Positions 6,666 to 15,041 of a stretch of DNA of 18,575 nucleotides are shown here, in pieces (positions within the stretch are counted from its first letter, which is position 1; each line of letters starts with the position of its first letter). A program made the position numbers and the translations under genes. The DNA comes from an uncultured Bacteroidales bacterium (GTDB lineage Bacteria > Bacteroidota > Bacteroidia > Bacteroidales > UBA932). The DNA lies in the NCBI GenBank assembly GCA_900546395.1, contig URDD01000051.1, positions 1 through 18,575 on the forward strand. The letters run 5' to 3'. The notes under the pieces are model-generated. The model was not told the origin of the DNA. It ran no database searches and saw only the letters and a list, made by a program, of their open reading frames with translations.

Positions 6666-7712
6666 ATGAACGACATTAATATATCAAACATTTCGACGCT
6701 GGAAAACCTTATCAAAGGAGCGTCACTGACAGCGATAACTGCACACATGCGTCCTGACGGGGATGCAGTAGGAAGTTGTACTGCTCTGTATCACATATTC
6801 AGACATTATGGAAAGAAGGCTGTCATTGTCCTTCCGAACAAGACTCCTGACTTCCTGTCATTCCTAACCTCGACAATCAGGGAAGGGGACCTTCTTTCTT
6901 TTGAGGATGACAAGGAAAAGGCAGAACAGATTCTCGCTAAAAGCGATTTGATTTTCAGTCTTGACTACAATGCGTTCCACAGAACCGGATGCATGGAAAC
7001 ACTCTTGTCTGGCTCCCCTGCAAAAAAGGTCCTTATAGACCATCATCTTGATCCGTCAAGAGAGATTTACGATCTGTCATTCTCAGAAACCCAGGTTTCC
7101 TCTACAGCTGAATACCTGTACCACATACTTTTGGCCACCGACGAATTCCATGGTGATGCAGGAAAGCTCCCTGCTGACTCTGCCACCGCTCTTATGACTG
7201 GTATGACAACAGACACCAACAATTTTGCCAACTCGGTCTTTCCGTCAACATTGAAAATGGCATCAGACCTGTTGGAAGCCGGCACAGACAGGGACATGAT
7301 AGTCTCATGCCTTTACCAGTCATACAGGGAGGAAAGGATAAGGCTTCTCGGGGAACTTCTGTTCAAGAACATGAAAATCATGGAAGAAGGTGTTGCGTAT
7401 ATTGTACTTGACAAGGAAACCATGAACAGATATAATCTTCAGGAAGGCGAGACTGAAGGCTTTGTAAATATTCCTCTAAGTATCGGCAAAGTAAGGATGA
7501 GCTGCCTTTTCAAAGAAGATCCGGACAGAATCCGTGTGTCGCTAAGGTCTAAGAAAGGAGTCTCTGCCAACCTTTGCGCACGCAGTTACTTTCACGGAGG
7601 TGGGCATGAACTGGCTGCAGGAGGTAAACTTGACATACCTGATGATGTAAAATCAATCACAGATGTTTCAGAATATGCTGAAAAGGCAATAAGGGAGTTT
7701 TTATCAAAATAG
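6666..7712 (+). CDS. nrnA: DHH/DHHA1 phosphoesterase, NrnA-type oligoribonuclease / pAp phosphatase
   Basis: A 348-residue soluble phosphoesterase that in studied relatives degrades 2-5-mer RNAs (nanoRNAs) and removes the 3' phosphate of pAp. The DHH domain shows the metal-binding set: His27 in AHMRPDGDAVGS with Asp31 and Asp33, Asp100 in FSLDYN, the DHH triplet at 125-127, and Asp183 in TTDTNNF. The C-terminal DHHA1 domain has the substrate-binding GGGHELAAGG (311-320). Length and motifs are those of complete NrnA. Its stop is 5 bases before the next start, so it forms an operon with the FKBP lipoprotein that follows. Whether pAp or nanoRNA is the main substrate here cannot be told. Confidence 0.93.
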   Translation: MNDINISNISTLENLIKGASLTAITAHMRPDGDAVGSCTALYHIFRHYGKKAVIVLPNKTPDFLSFLTSTIREGDLLSFEDDKEKAEQILAKSDLIFSLDYNAFHRTGCMETLLSGSPAKKVLIDHHLDPSREIYDLSFSETQVSSTAEYLYHILLATDEFHGDAGKLPADSATALMTGMTTDTNNFANSVFPSTLKMASDLLEAGTDRDMIVSCLYQSYREERIRLLGELLFKNMKIMEEGVAYIVLDKETMNRYNLQEGETEGFVNIPLSIGKVRMSCLFKEDPDRIRVSLRSKKGVSANLCARSYFHGGGHELAAGGKLDIPDDVKSITDVSEYAEKAIREFLSK

Positions 7713-7717
7713 ACGAG

Positions 7718-8296
7718 ATGGAGAGGTTTTTCAATACGATTATTACTGCAGCAGTAGTGTTCTGCTCCGTCCTTTCTGTTCTTTCCTGTTCCAAAACAAG
7801 CCTGAAGTCTGTATGGTCAACTCAAGAGGATAAAATCGACAGTTTCATAAACTCGCTGCCAAAAGAAGAGAGCCAGGAAAATCCCGATGCTCTTTATGTA
7901 AAGGATATAATCCGCAACAAAGGTGCTAACAGAGTCATCCTGCAGGAAGGCACTGGCGAAGGGTTGAAAAAAGGAGGACGCGTGACATTTTATTACGCCG
8001 GATATATTTTCAGCGGAAGTCTGACAGCAAGCAATATGTTTGCGACAAACAATGCGGCACAGGCAGAAGCCGCTGGATGGGAAGTAAACGATGGAGACTA
8101 TAGTGCCAGAACGGTCACCCTTGATTCAGAAAGCGGTCTTGTAGAGGGCCTTGCAAACGGACTGGAAGGTGTCAGAAAGGGAGAAATATGCTACATACTT
8201 TTTTCAGGAGAATACGGATTCGGCAAAAAGCCATTCGGCGTGATTCCAGGCAACTCGGCCTTGGGATACCAGATATGGGTGGAAGACGTACATTGA
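7718..8296 (+). CDS. FKBP-type peptidyl-prolyl isomerase-like lipoprotein
   Basis: A 192-residue envelope lipoprotein. The N-terminus is a hydrophobic signal peptide ending in a lipobox-like VLSC, making Cys24 the likely lipidated residue. From about residue 65 the protein follows the FKBP fold: VTFYYAGYIFSG matches the VxVHYTG strand, then GLVEGLANGLEGVRKGE and EYGFGKKPFGVIPGNSALGYQIWVEDV match the C-terminal half. An insert of about 25 residues follows MFATNN, and the usual Phe-Asp pair of the active pocket reads Phe-Ala, so isomerase activity may be reduced. It is transcribed with nrnA. GldI of gliding flavobacteria is also an FKBP-type lipoprotein, but this gene lacks other gliding genes nearby and I would not name it gldI. 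Confidence 0.85.
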   Translation: MERFFNTIITAAVVFCSVLSVLSCSKTSLKSVWSTQEDKIDSFINSLPKEESQENPDALYVKDIIRNKGANRVILQEGTGEGLKKGGRVTFYYAGYIFSGSLTASNMFATNNAAQAEAAGWEVNDGDYSARTVTLDSESGLVEGLANGLEGVRKGEICYILFSGEYGFGKKPFGVIPGNSALGYQIWVEDVH

Positions 8297-8353
8297 TAGC
8301 AGCCTGTTAAAATTTTCCATATCTCCCGGTATGAAACAGAAAAGAATTTTGTG

Positions 8354-8361
8354 TATTTTTG
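8354..8361 (+). promoter_or_regulatory. Promoter -7 box for the FKBP2-MATE-kinase-hydrolase unit
   Basis: TATTTTTG matches TAnnTTTG in the 118-base gap after the first FKBP gene, about 53 bases before the next ATG. No clean -33 element is seen at the expected distance. The gap otherwise holds no recognisable structure. Confidence 0.45.
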
Positions 8362-8414
8362 CAGGTTAGTATTATTAGGTCACAACTATTTAAAACAGTC
8401 AACAATCAGGTAGA

Positions 8415-9554
8415 ATGAAAAGATTTTTAGGGAAAATAGCATATCTCGCCGTAATTGCAGCTACTGCTGCAGGCTGCGCAAAAGAAAAGGAAACTCCGGC
8501 AAATTCCGAAGAAAAAATGTACTTTGAGGCGTGGATGCAAACCCACCATCCGGATGCTCAGAAAAGCGGCAACGGCATTTATATAATCGGAGACACCCCC
8601 GGCAACGGAGAGGAAGTCGCAGACTCACAGTACGTATATACTTCTTATACGACAACTGATCTATCTGGAGCCATTACTGATTATACAGAAGCAGAAACAG
8701 CCAAAATGCTCGGAAAATATGACAAGACTAAATTTTACGGTCCGCGCATAATGAGCAGGTACAGCGGATACATGTATGCCGGAGTGGTAGACATGCTGTC
8801 CGGAATGAAACAGGGAGGAGTCCGCAAGGCTGTCGTACCAGGCTGGCTAATGACCAAGACATGGTATGGAACTGAGCAAGAATATATTGACAATGTTTCG
8901 GGGAGTAACTCTATTATAGAGTTGGAAGTCATTGACCCTATAAAAGACATTGACAAATGGCAGATTGACTCTATCGGAAGATTCATTATGAAAGACAAGG
9001 CTGAGATGAACAAGGATTTCGGCTATCTGGATTTCAAGGAAATATTCGCTAAGAATGACACAGTAAAGGACCAGTCTGACTCCACAAGCTATGGCTTCTA
9101 CTATCTGGGAATAAAAGACGGAAAACCTTTGGATACCAAAAATGACAAAGGTGAAGAAATGGATATAACAAACGGCTCTCACTTTTTCACAAGAAGCGGC
9201 TCTACGGATACCACTATATATATAAACTATGTAGGCCGGCTTCTCAACGGACTCGTATTCGATACAAATGTGGAACGCGTAGCACAGGACAACGGACTGA
9301 GCGGAGGGACATATGAACCGGTGGCCATACAGTGGGGAGACGATTATTCTGAACTAATAATGGGTACTGATTCCGAGACATCCAATATAATTAAAGGTTT
9401 TGCGAAAACCCTTTGGCAGATGCATCCTTTTGAAAAAGGAATAGGTATTTTCCATGCAGGTCTGGGATATGGAATACAGGGAAGCGGAGATGTCATACCG
9501 TCATTTTCCCCTCTGATGTTTGAAATCGAAATAGTAGAAAAACCTCAGGAGTAA
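8415..9554 (+). CDS. Lipoprotein with two tandem FKBP-like domains
   Basis: A 379-residue lipoprotein with a short signal peptide and lipobox TAAGC (Cys21). The mature end CAKEKE is charged and rich in Lys/Glu, which resembles the surface-export signals of Bacteroidota lipoproteins. A first, strongly degenerate FKBP-like domain lies at about 70-175 (VVDMLSGMKQGGVRKAVVPGWL is the clearest match); the usual Phe-Asp pocket pair is missing. A second, better kept FKBP domain lies at about 270-376, with INYVGRLLNGLVFDTN and a C-terminal GYGIQGSGDVIPSFSPLMFEIEIVE. It probably acts as a folding helper or substrate-binding module in the periplasm or at the outer membrane. It begins a new unit and its stop overlaps the Shine-Dalgarno of the MATE gene. 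Confidence 0.82.
   Translation: MKRFLGKIAYLAVIAATAAGCAKEKETPANSEEKMYFEAWMQTHHPDAQKSGNGIYIIGDTPGNGEEVADSQYVYTSYTTTDLSGAITDYTEAETAKMLGKYDKTKFYGPRIMSRYSGYMYAGVVDMLSGMKQGGVRKAVVPGWLMTKTWYGTEQEYIDNVSGSNSIIELEVIDPIKDIDKWQIDSIGRFIMKDKAEMNKDFGYLDFKEIFAKNDTVKDQSDSTSYGFYYLGIKDGKPLDTKNDKGEEMDITNGSHFFTRSGSTDTTIYINYVGRLLNGLVFDTNVERVAQDNGLSGGTYEPVAIQWGDDYSELIMGTDSETSNIIKGFAKTLWQMHPFEKGIGIFHAGLGYGIQGSGDVIPSFSPLMFEIEIVEKPQE
9547..9551 (+). promoter_or_regulatory. Shine-Dalgarno for the MATE gene overlapping the upstream stop
   Basis: AGGAG lies 9 bases before the ATG at 9561 and sits directly before the TAA of the FKBP gene, fixing the MATE start and pointing to coupled translation. Confidence 0.6.
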
Positions 9555-9560
9555 AGACAG

Positions 9561-10949
9561 ATGTCAGAAACTAAAACCATACCGTCGGAACTCGGAACTG
9601 AAAAGATAGGCAGTCTGCTAAAGAAATATGCGATTCCCGCAATTATAGCAATGACTGCCTCTTCTCTGTACAATATGGTTGACAGCATTTTTATCGGGCA
9701 CGGAGTCGGGGCTCTCGCCATTTCCGGACTTGCTGTTACATTTCCGCTTATGAATCTCTCAGCCGCATTCGGCACCCTTGTAGGTGTCGGCGCGACAACA
9801 ATGATTTCAGTGCTTCTCGGACAGAGAAACTATGAAGTGGCCAACAAGGTTTTGGGCAATGTAGTTTCCCTGAACCTTATAATTGCAGTACTGTTCACCA
9901 TTGTCACCCTTGTTTTCCTTGACCCCATACTGTTTTTCTTCGGAGCGAGCGAAAGCACTATCGTATATGCACGGGAATATATGCAGATAATATTGGCAGG
10001 AAATGCCATTACACACTTGTACCTCGGCCTGAACAGTGCTATGAGAGCTTCAGGAAATCCTAAACTTGCAATGAGTCTGACAATATTCACAGTGGCTTTG
10101 AATACAGTCCTCGATCCTGTATTCATTTTTCTATTTGACATGGGCATAAAAGGAGCCGCTATCGCAACAGTAATAGCCCAGGCTGCCGCTCTTGTTATAG
10201 TGATGAAGTACTTCAGCGACAGGAAAAGGATGCTCCGCTTTGAAAAAGGCATACTGAGACTTGATATTAGAATTGCAAAGGACTCTCTTTCAATAGGTCT
10301 GGCTCCATTTCTTATGAACTCAGCCGCCTGTATCGTAACTCTTTTTATAAACCAGCAGCTCGGCAAATACGGAGGAGACCTTGCAATCGGAGCATACGGA
10401 ATAGTAAACAGAATCTGTTTCCTGTTCATTATGATTAATATGGGACTGAATCAGGGAATGCAGCCTATCGCCGGATACAACTATGGCGCACGCCAATATA
10501 CTAGGGTTCGGGAAGTTTTCTGGAAAACTGTAAAATTCGCTACAATCGTAACTTCATCCGGTTTTCTAATATCCGTGCTGTTTCCACAAGAAGCCGTATC
10601 AATTTTTACTCATGATGAAAAAATGATAGAATTAGCTGCCAAAGGACTTAGGATGTGTGTTCTGTCTTTCCCTTTCGTCGGCTTCCAGATGACTGTTTCA
10701 AATTTTTTCCAATGTATTGGAATGGTAAATAAAGCCATACTGCTTTCGATGTCAAGACAGCTGTTGTTTCTCGTTCCTTTCCTCTATACACTGCCGCTTC
10801 TTTTCGAATCCTTTGGCGTCTGGCTGAGTTTTCCGATTGCAGACTTTCTGGCATTTACGGTAGCCACAATGCTTTTCAGCGGTCTTTACAAGAAACTCAA
10901 AGGACTAGCAGACGGCGATGATGCTTCCATTCTCGGAAGCAAACTATAA
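9561..10949 (+). CDS. MATE family efflux transporter
   Basis: A 462-residue inner-membrane transporter with about twelve hydrophobic helices in two similar halves, typical of multidrug and toxin extrusion proteins that expel cationic compounds in exchange for Na+ or H+. The N-terminal half shows IPAIIAMTASSLYNMVDSIFIG (about 20-41), the standard MATE helix-1 text with its Asp; the second half repeats the pattern near GLAPFLMNSAACIVTLFINQ (about 248-267). Length is normal and no disruption is seen. It lies in the middle of a likely four-gene unit, 6 bases after the tandem-FKBP gene and followed by a cytidylate-kinase-like gene. The substrate cannot be predicted. Confidence 0.93.
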   Translation: MSETKTIPSELGTEKIGSLLKKYAIPAIIAMTASSLYNMVDSIFIGHGVGALAISGLAVTFPLMNLSAAFGTLVGVGATTMISVLLGQRNYEVANKVLGNVVSLNLIIAVLFTIVTLVFLDPILFFFGASESTIVYAREYMQIILAGNAITHLYLGLNSAMRASGNPKLAMSLTIFTVALNTVLDPVFIFLFDMGIKGAAIATVIAQAAALVIVMKYFSDRKRMLRFEKGILRLDIRIAKDSLSIGLAPFLMNSAACIVTLFINQQLGKYGGDLAIGAYGIVNRICFLFIMINMGLNQGMQPIAGYNYGARQYTRVREVFWKTVKFATIVTSSGFLISVLFPQEAVSIFTHDEKMIELAAKGLRMCVLSFPFVGFQMTVSNFFQCIGMVNKAILLSMSRQLLFLVPFLYTLPLLFESFGVWLSFPIADFLAFTVATMLFSGLYKKLKGLADGDDASILGSKL

Positions 10950-10977
10950 CAGCAGATATGGTGATTTGAAAAAGCAA

Positions 10978-11598
10978 ATGATTGATATGAAAAAGATTAT
11001 ATTCAATATAGGAAGACAGTTCGGCAGCGGAGGAAGAATCGTCGCAGAAAAACTCGGTCAGAAGCTAGGTATCCCCGTATATGACAGTAAACTTATATCT
11101 CGGGCAGCTGAAGAAAGTGGTTTCAGCCCATACCTTTTCAGGAAAACAGATGAAACCAAAAGTAAATTTTCCCTCAGGTCCTTCTTTTGTTCCCAAGACT
11201 TCGGACAGCCGGAAAACTATGTAAATTCTGAGGAACTGTTTAAAATACAAAGCGCAGTTATACGAAATATTGCAGAAAAGGAATCTGCAATCATCATCGG
11301 CAGATGCTCTGACTATATTCTCCGCGATTTGGACTGCACTGTCAATGTTTTTGTATGTTCACCGAAAGAGACAAGAAAAGCTACTGTATCGAAACGGCTT
11401 GGAGTCTCTGAAGAAAAAGCTGAAGAAATAATGTCCAAAAAAGACAGAAGCAGAGAAACATACTACAATTTTTTCACATTCGGCAACTGGGGCGTCGCGT
11501 CAAACTACGATTTATGTATTGACTCGTCTGTATTAGGTATAGAAGGGACAGCAGATTTCATCATAGAGTTCGCAAGAAGGGCAGGAAAATTGGATTAA
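10978..11598 (+). CDS. Cytidylate kinase-like family protein
   Basis: A protein of about 206 residues (203 if it starts at the second ATG, 10987) of the cytidylate-kinase-like family. Near the N-terminus NIGRQFGSGGRIVAEKLGQ is the glycine-rich nucleotide-binding loop, which lacks the GK[ST] of a textbook Walker A, as usual for this family. It continues with IPVYDSKLISRAAEESGF, seen in CMP-kinase relatives, and ends with a long C-terminal helix (TADFIIEFARRAG). The frame is open back to 10918, overlapping the MATE gene, but the conserved part begins after 10978. The genuine substrate of this family is not known; it is not the housekeeping Cmk, which is larger in motifs and fused or separate elsewhere. 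It is probably co-transcribed with the MATE and serine hydrolase genes. Confidence 0.82.
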   Translation: MIDMKKIIFNIGRQFGSGGRIVAEKLGQKLGIPVYDSKLISRAAEESGFSPYLFRKTDETKSKFSLRSFFCSQDFGQPENYVNSEELFKIQSAVIRNIAEKESAIIIGRCSDYILRDLDCTVNVFVCSPKETRKATVSKRLGVSEEKAEEIMSKKDRSRETYYNFFTFGNWGVASNYDLCIDSSVLGIEGTADFIIEFARRAGKLD

Positions 11599-11603
11599 AC
11601 TGA

Positions 11604-12938
11604 ATGAGCACAAAGAAAAAAACAATATCAGGCATTATTATCTGCATGACTGCGATAGCGATTGCAGTCATAATTGCGTCTTCCGGCAGAAAAGCAGACA
11701 GCTCGGAAAGCGCCACATCTGAAGTTCCGGCACGCGTAATGCTGAATGACACTCTCACTAACGCCATGTCAGATTCAGACACTCTGTCCGGAATGGACAG
11801 GACTATAGATAAGTATCTGGCTCAATGGGGAATACACGGAGCATCCCTCGCTATAATGAGAAATGATTCCCTGGTGTATGCCAAAGGATACGGATGGGCT
11901 GACGAGGAAAAGGGGATAAAGATGGGGCCGGGAAATATCCTGCGTATGGCTTCTGTATCAAAACTTATTACTGCTGCAGGCATAATGCTTCTTCAGGAAA
12001 AAGGTAAATTATCGCTTGATGATACTGTTTTCGGCCAGTCTGGAATACTGAATGACTCTATATACACTAAGTCCATAAAGTACAGTAAAATGTACGATAT
12101 CACCGTAGAACAGCTTCTGAGACATCAGGGCGGTTTTTCAAACAGCCGCGGAGACCCTATGTTCTCGACTCGGGACATAATCCGCCAGTTCGGACTGGAA
12201 GGAGCACCGGACCACGAAACTCTGGTAAAGTGCATACTGAAGAGGCCATTGGGATTCAAGCCGGGCGAAAGCCAGAGGTATTCCAATTTCGGATATCTTC
12301 TCCTTTCTATGATAATAGAAAAAGTAAGCGGCTGTGACTACGAGTCATTTATTAAAGACAATATTCTTACGCCTGCAGGATGCTACGACATGCATCTGGC
12401 AGGAAATTATTATGAAGATAAGAGGGCTAACGAAGTAAAATACTACATGCATGCAGGTTCTGAACTTGTAGAAGAATATAATCTGAGCGGAAAAATGGTG
12501 GAAAGATGTTATGGAGGGAATGACATACATGCCCTTTCCGGTGCCGGAGCATGGTGCGGTTCCCCTGCAGAATTGTGCAGATTTGTAGCGTCTATTGACG
12601 GGAAGAATGAGGTTCAGGATATTCTCACAAAGGAAAGCATAAGGCAGATGACAGAATATTTTGACCCTCAGACATACTCTCTGGGATGGAATGATACCAA
12701 ACCTAACGGAGAGTGGACAAGAACAGGAACATTAAGTGGGACAAGCGCGCTGATAAAATATTTCCCTGACGGGGAATGCTGGATTATGATTACGAATACC
12801 AGTACTTGGAGAGGTCCGGGATTCACAAGATATACCGAACAACTCTTCAGGAAATGCAGGGAGCGCTACGGCTCCCTGATTCCTCACAGAAACCTCTTTG
12901 CTGTTTCTTGCGGTTCACAGGCGGTGACGAAAAAGTGA
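11604..12938 (+). CDS. Membrane-anchored serine hydrolase, class C beta-lactamase/penicillin-binding-protein family
   Basis: A 444-residue protein with an N-terminal anchor or signal helix (about 8-25) and a periplasmic beta-lactamase-fold domain (about 62-415). The catalytic SxxK is SVSK (117-120) and the YxN motif is YSN (226-228). The third motif, normally KTG or HxG, reads RTG (373-375) within TRTGTLSGTSA. Such enzymes include D-amino-acid peptidases, esterases and AmpC-like proteins; sequence alone does not decide, and resistance should not be assumed. The start follows the kinase stop by 5 bases. The last 25-30 residues (from about 417) look like an added tail: the DNA there holds a perfect inverted repeat and a second hairpin that spans the stop codon. 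Confidence 0.88.
   Translation: MSTKKKTISGIIICMTAIAIAVIIASSGRKADSSESATSEVPARVMLNDTLTNAMSDSDTLSGMDRTIDKYLAQWGIHGASLAIMRNDSLVYAKGYGWADEEKGIKMGPGNILRMASVSKLITAAGIMLLQEKGKLSLDDTVFGQSGILNDSIYTKSIKYSKMYDITVEQLLRHQGGFSNSRGDPMFSTRDIIRQFGLEGAPDHETLVKCILKRPLGFKPGESQRYSNFGYLLLSMIIEKVSGCDYESFIKDNILTPAGCYDMHLAGNYYEDKRANEVKYYMHAGSELVEEYNLSGKMVERCYGGNDIHALSGAGAWCGSPAELCRFVASIDGKNEVQDILTKESIRQMTEYFDPQTYSLGWNDTKPNGEWTRTGTLSGTSALIKYFPDGECWIMITNTSTWRGPGFTRYTEQLFRKCRERYGSLIPHRNLFAVSCGSQAVTKK
12857..12878. repeat. Perfect 8-bp inverted repeat inside the end of the serine hydrolase gene
   Basis: CAGGGAGC (12857-12864) and GCTCCCTG (12871-12878) flank a six-base loop. It is coding on the plus strand and antisense to any read-through from buk. 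There is no T-run on either side, so it is not a canonical terminator. Confidence 0.45.
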
Positions 12939-12954
12939 CTTTCGGTCCACCGCC
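12920..12954. terminator. Terminator-like hairpin over the serine hydrolase stop codon
   Basis: The arms 12920-12932 and 12940-12954 pair over 13 base pairs with two single-base bulges, and the TGA of the hydrolase (12936-12938) lies in the loop. It lies between two convergent genes, where a shared terminator would be expected, but neither side has a proper T-run (the nearest is CTTTTG at about 12963), so termination is only suggested. Confidence 0.4.
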
Positions 12955-12984
12955 GTCGGACGCTTTTGCTGCAAGTCTGCCCTC

Positions 12985-14106
12985 TTATAGAACCATATTA
13001 GGGTCGTATATCTTGACCTCAAACTCACCGGACAGAATGCCGTACCCGTTCTCGGCAAGTGACTCCAACTCGTTTTCTCCAGGATATACTACCACTGGAG
13101 CTATAAAATCAATTCTTGACGAAATTTCAGAAACTACTTTAGGACCGCGTGCAACGCCTCCAGTTATGATTATGGCATCTACTTTACCGCAAACATCAGC
13201 AGATAAAGCAGCAATGTATTTTGCCACACTCAGGGCATAGCCTTTGACAAATACAGCCTCCCTGCTCTGCAGATCCTCTTCTGCCTTGCTGACAATTACA
13301 CGGAAGTCATTTGTGCCGAACCAGGCCACGGCTCCTCCCCTGCCGACAAGTTTCTTCTTTATCTGATCTTTCGTATATTGCCCGCTGAAGCACATCTCAA
13401 CAAGAGGGAAGGCCGGAACAGTTCCAGCTCTTTCCGCACTTATAGGACCATCGCCTCCAAGTGCATCGTTGGTATCAATCACATCACCGTTTCTGTGGAG
13501 TGTGACAGAAGTACCGCCTCCTATATGAGCTACAATGACTGTCAGGTCTTCATATTTTCTGCCGATACTGCGTGCATACCGCCTTCCCATTGCCCTGGAA
13601 TTCAAAGCGTGGAAAAGAGGCCTGCGCGGAAATTCAGGCAATCCTCCGACCCTTGCCTCAGGCAAAAGTTCGTTAGCCATAGGAGGATCCGGTATATAGG
13701 CCTTGCAGTCAGGCTTCATTCCTGCGGTCTTTCTGGCTTCATTAATCTCTTCAGCCAAATCATCCGCGATAAGAGCGCTGAGATTACATGCATGGACTCC
13801 CTCCTTCCCTGCAATAAGAGCATCTCTCATAGCCTGAGTCACTTCATAGACACCTGTCCGTATAGGAGTAATCAGACCTCCGCGGGCCATTACTATATCA
13901 ATATCGCACAAAGGGATTTCCCTTTCCTTAAGGAAATCTGTGATGGCATCTTTCCTCATAATGTCCTGATCCATCACAGATTCATATTCCGCCAAAGCAG
14001 AAGCACTGTGTTCAAGATTCTGTTCAAACAACTTCTGGCCGTCATCGAAATATCCGATTTTGGTCGAAGTAGAACCAGTATTGATTGCCAGTACTTTTCC
14101 TTTCAT
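12985..14106 (-). CDS. buk: Butyrate kinase
   Basis: A 373-residue cytoplasmic kinase of the ASKHA (acetate/propionate/butyrate kinase) superfamily, Buk branch. It converts butyryl-phosphate plus ADP to butyrate plus ATP; relatives also use isobutyryl- and branched-chain acyl-phosphates. The phosphate-1 loop NTGSTSTKIG is at residues 9-18, and the HIGGGTSVTLH stretch (about 194-204) and ITGGVARGP near the C-terminus form the nucleotide and phosphate-2 sites. The protein is a little longer than the usual 355-360 residues. It begins 7 bases after the ptb stop and ends the ackA-ptb-buk operon, giving the final ATP-forming step. Confidence 0.93.
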   Translation of the reverse strand: MKGKVLAINTGSTSTKIGYFDDGQKLFEQNLEHSASALAEYESVMDQDIMRKDAITDFLKEREIPLCDIDIVMARGGLITPIRTGVYEVTQAMRDALIAGKEGVHACNLSALIADDLAEEINEARKTAGMKPDCKAYIPDPPMANELLPEARVGGLPEFPRRPLFHALNSRAMGRRYARSIGRKYEDLTVIVAHIGGGTSVTLHRNGDVIDTNDALGGDGPISAERAGTVPAFPLVEMCFSGQYTKDQIKKKLVGRGGAVAWFGTNDFRVIVSKAEEDLQSREAVFVKGYALSVAKYIAALSADVCGKVDAIIITGGVARGPKVVSEISSRIDFIAPVVVYPGENELESLAENGYGILSGEFEVKIYDPNMVL

Positions 14107-14113
14107 AAGAAAA

Positions 14114-15022
14114 CTATTTTGCTGACATCGCAGCGATTGCTATAGAATTCAGTTTGGTGTCAATGCTGTCGGCACGGCTTGACAACACGCAAGGAACCTT
14201 GGCTCCTACGACCATACCTGCCTGCTTGACATTGGATGCAAGCTTTGAGTTGGTCTTATAGAAGACGTTTGCAGACTCGATATTAGGGAAAAGAAGACAG
14301 TCGGCATCACCTGCTACAGGGCTTTCAAGCTTCTTAATCTCAACAGATTCCATATCTATGGCAACATCAAGGGCGAGAGGGCCGTCAGCTATGCAGCCTT
14401 TGATCTGGCCTCTGTCAACCATTTTTGCAAGGATAGCAGCCTCTACGCAGGCAGGCATGTTTGAAAGCATCTGCTCTGTTGCAGCAAGAATAGCCACCTT
14501 AGGTTTTGCATTTCCGAGATGTTGAGCTGTTTCCACCAGATATTTAAGTATAGACTGTTTCTGCTTAAGGTCAGGAAGAGGAATTACTGCCATATCTCCT
14601 ACAAGCAGCAGTTTGTGATAGTTAGGGTTCTCAAGAACAGCTACGTGGCTGAGCACTGCCTTTGGAGGAAGAAGACCTGTCTCCTTGTTAAGGATAGCAC
14701 GCATGAACTTGTCTGTGCTGCAAAGTCCTTTCATAAGTATGTCTCCCATTCCCTGGTTTACCATAGTTACAGCCTGAGTCACTGCAGGAAGCTCTGAAGG
14801 ATTATGAATCACTGTAAACTTGTTCACGTCGATTCCTTCTTTCTCGCACTCAGCCTTTATCATTTCTTCGTCACCGACAAGGGTAGCATCAACGATTCCG
14901 AGATCGACAGCCTTGCTTGCAGCTGCGATAGTATGTCCGTCAACTGCCCAGGCGGCTATCATTCTCTTTTTGGCTCCTCTGCCGGCCAATTCAGCAAAAA
15001 TTTCTTCAAATTTTGTAAACAT
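14114..15022 (-). CDS. ptb: Phosphate butyryltransferase
   Basis: A protein of about 302 residues from the phosphate acetyl/butyryltransferase family, converting butyryl-CoA plus phosphate to butyryl-phosphate plus CoA. It shows MKGLCSTDKFMRAILNKETGL in the middle (about 118-138), DGPLALDVAIDMES and the C-terminal GAKVPCVLSSRADS, all typical of Ptb and not of the longer Pta. I chose the second ATG (15022) because the family text starts there; an in-frame ATG at 15034 would add four residues. No Shine-Dalgarno is seen, and a long mRNA hairpin lies 19 bases upstream. It sits between ackA and buk. Acyl preference (butyryl, isobutyryl, isovaleryl) cannot be read here, and use on acetyl-CoA to feed AckA is possible but unproven. 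Confidence 0.92.
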   Translation of the reverse strand: MFTKFEEIFAELAGRGAKKRMIAAWAVDGHTIAAASKAVDLGIVDATLVGDEEMIKAECEKEGIDVNKFTVIHNPSELPAVTQAVTMVNQGMGDILMKGLCSTDKFMRAILNKETGLLPPKAVLSHVAVLENPNYHKLLLVGDMAVIPLPDLKQKQSILKYLVETAQHLGNAKPKVAILAATEQMLSNMPACVEAAILAKMVDRGQIKGCIADGPLALDVAIDMESVEIKKLESPVAGDADCLLFPNIESANVFYKTNSKLASNVKQAGMVVGAKVPCVLSSRADSIDTKLNSIAIAAMSAK

Positions 15023-15041
15023 AACAATAATCATTTATTGA

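Noticed and set aside
7718..8296. Naming the FKBP lipoprotein gldI
   Set aside because: Only the FKBP lipoprotein type is shared; no other gliding or type IX secretion genes are in the window.
10918..10977. Longer cytidylate-kinase-like protein overlapping the MATE gene
   Set aside because: The first 20 codons overlap the end of MATE in another frame and do not resemble the family; conserved sequence begins after the ATG at 10978 or 10987.
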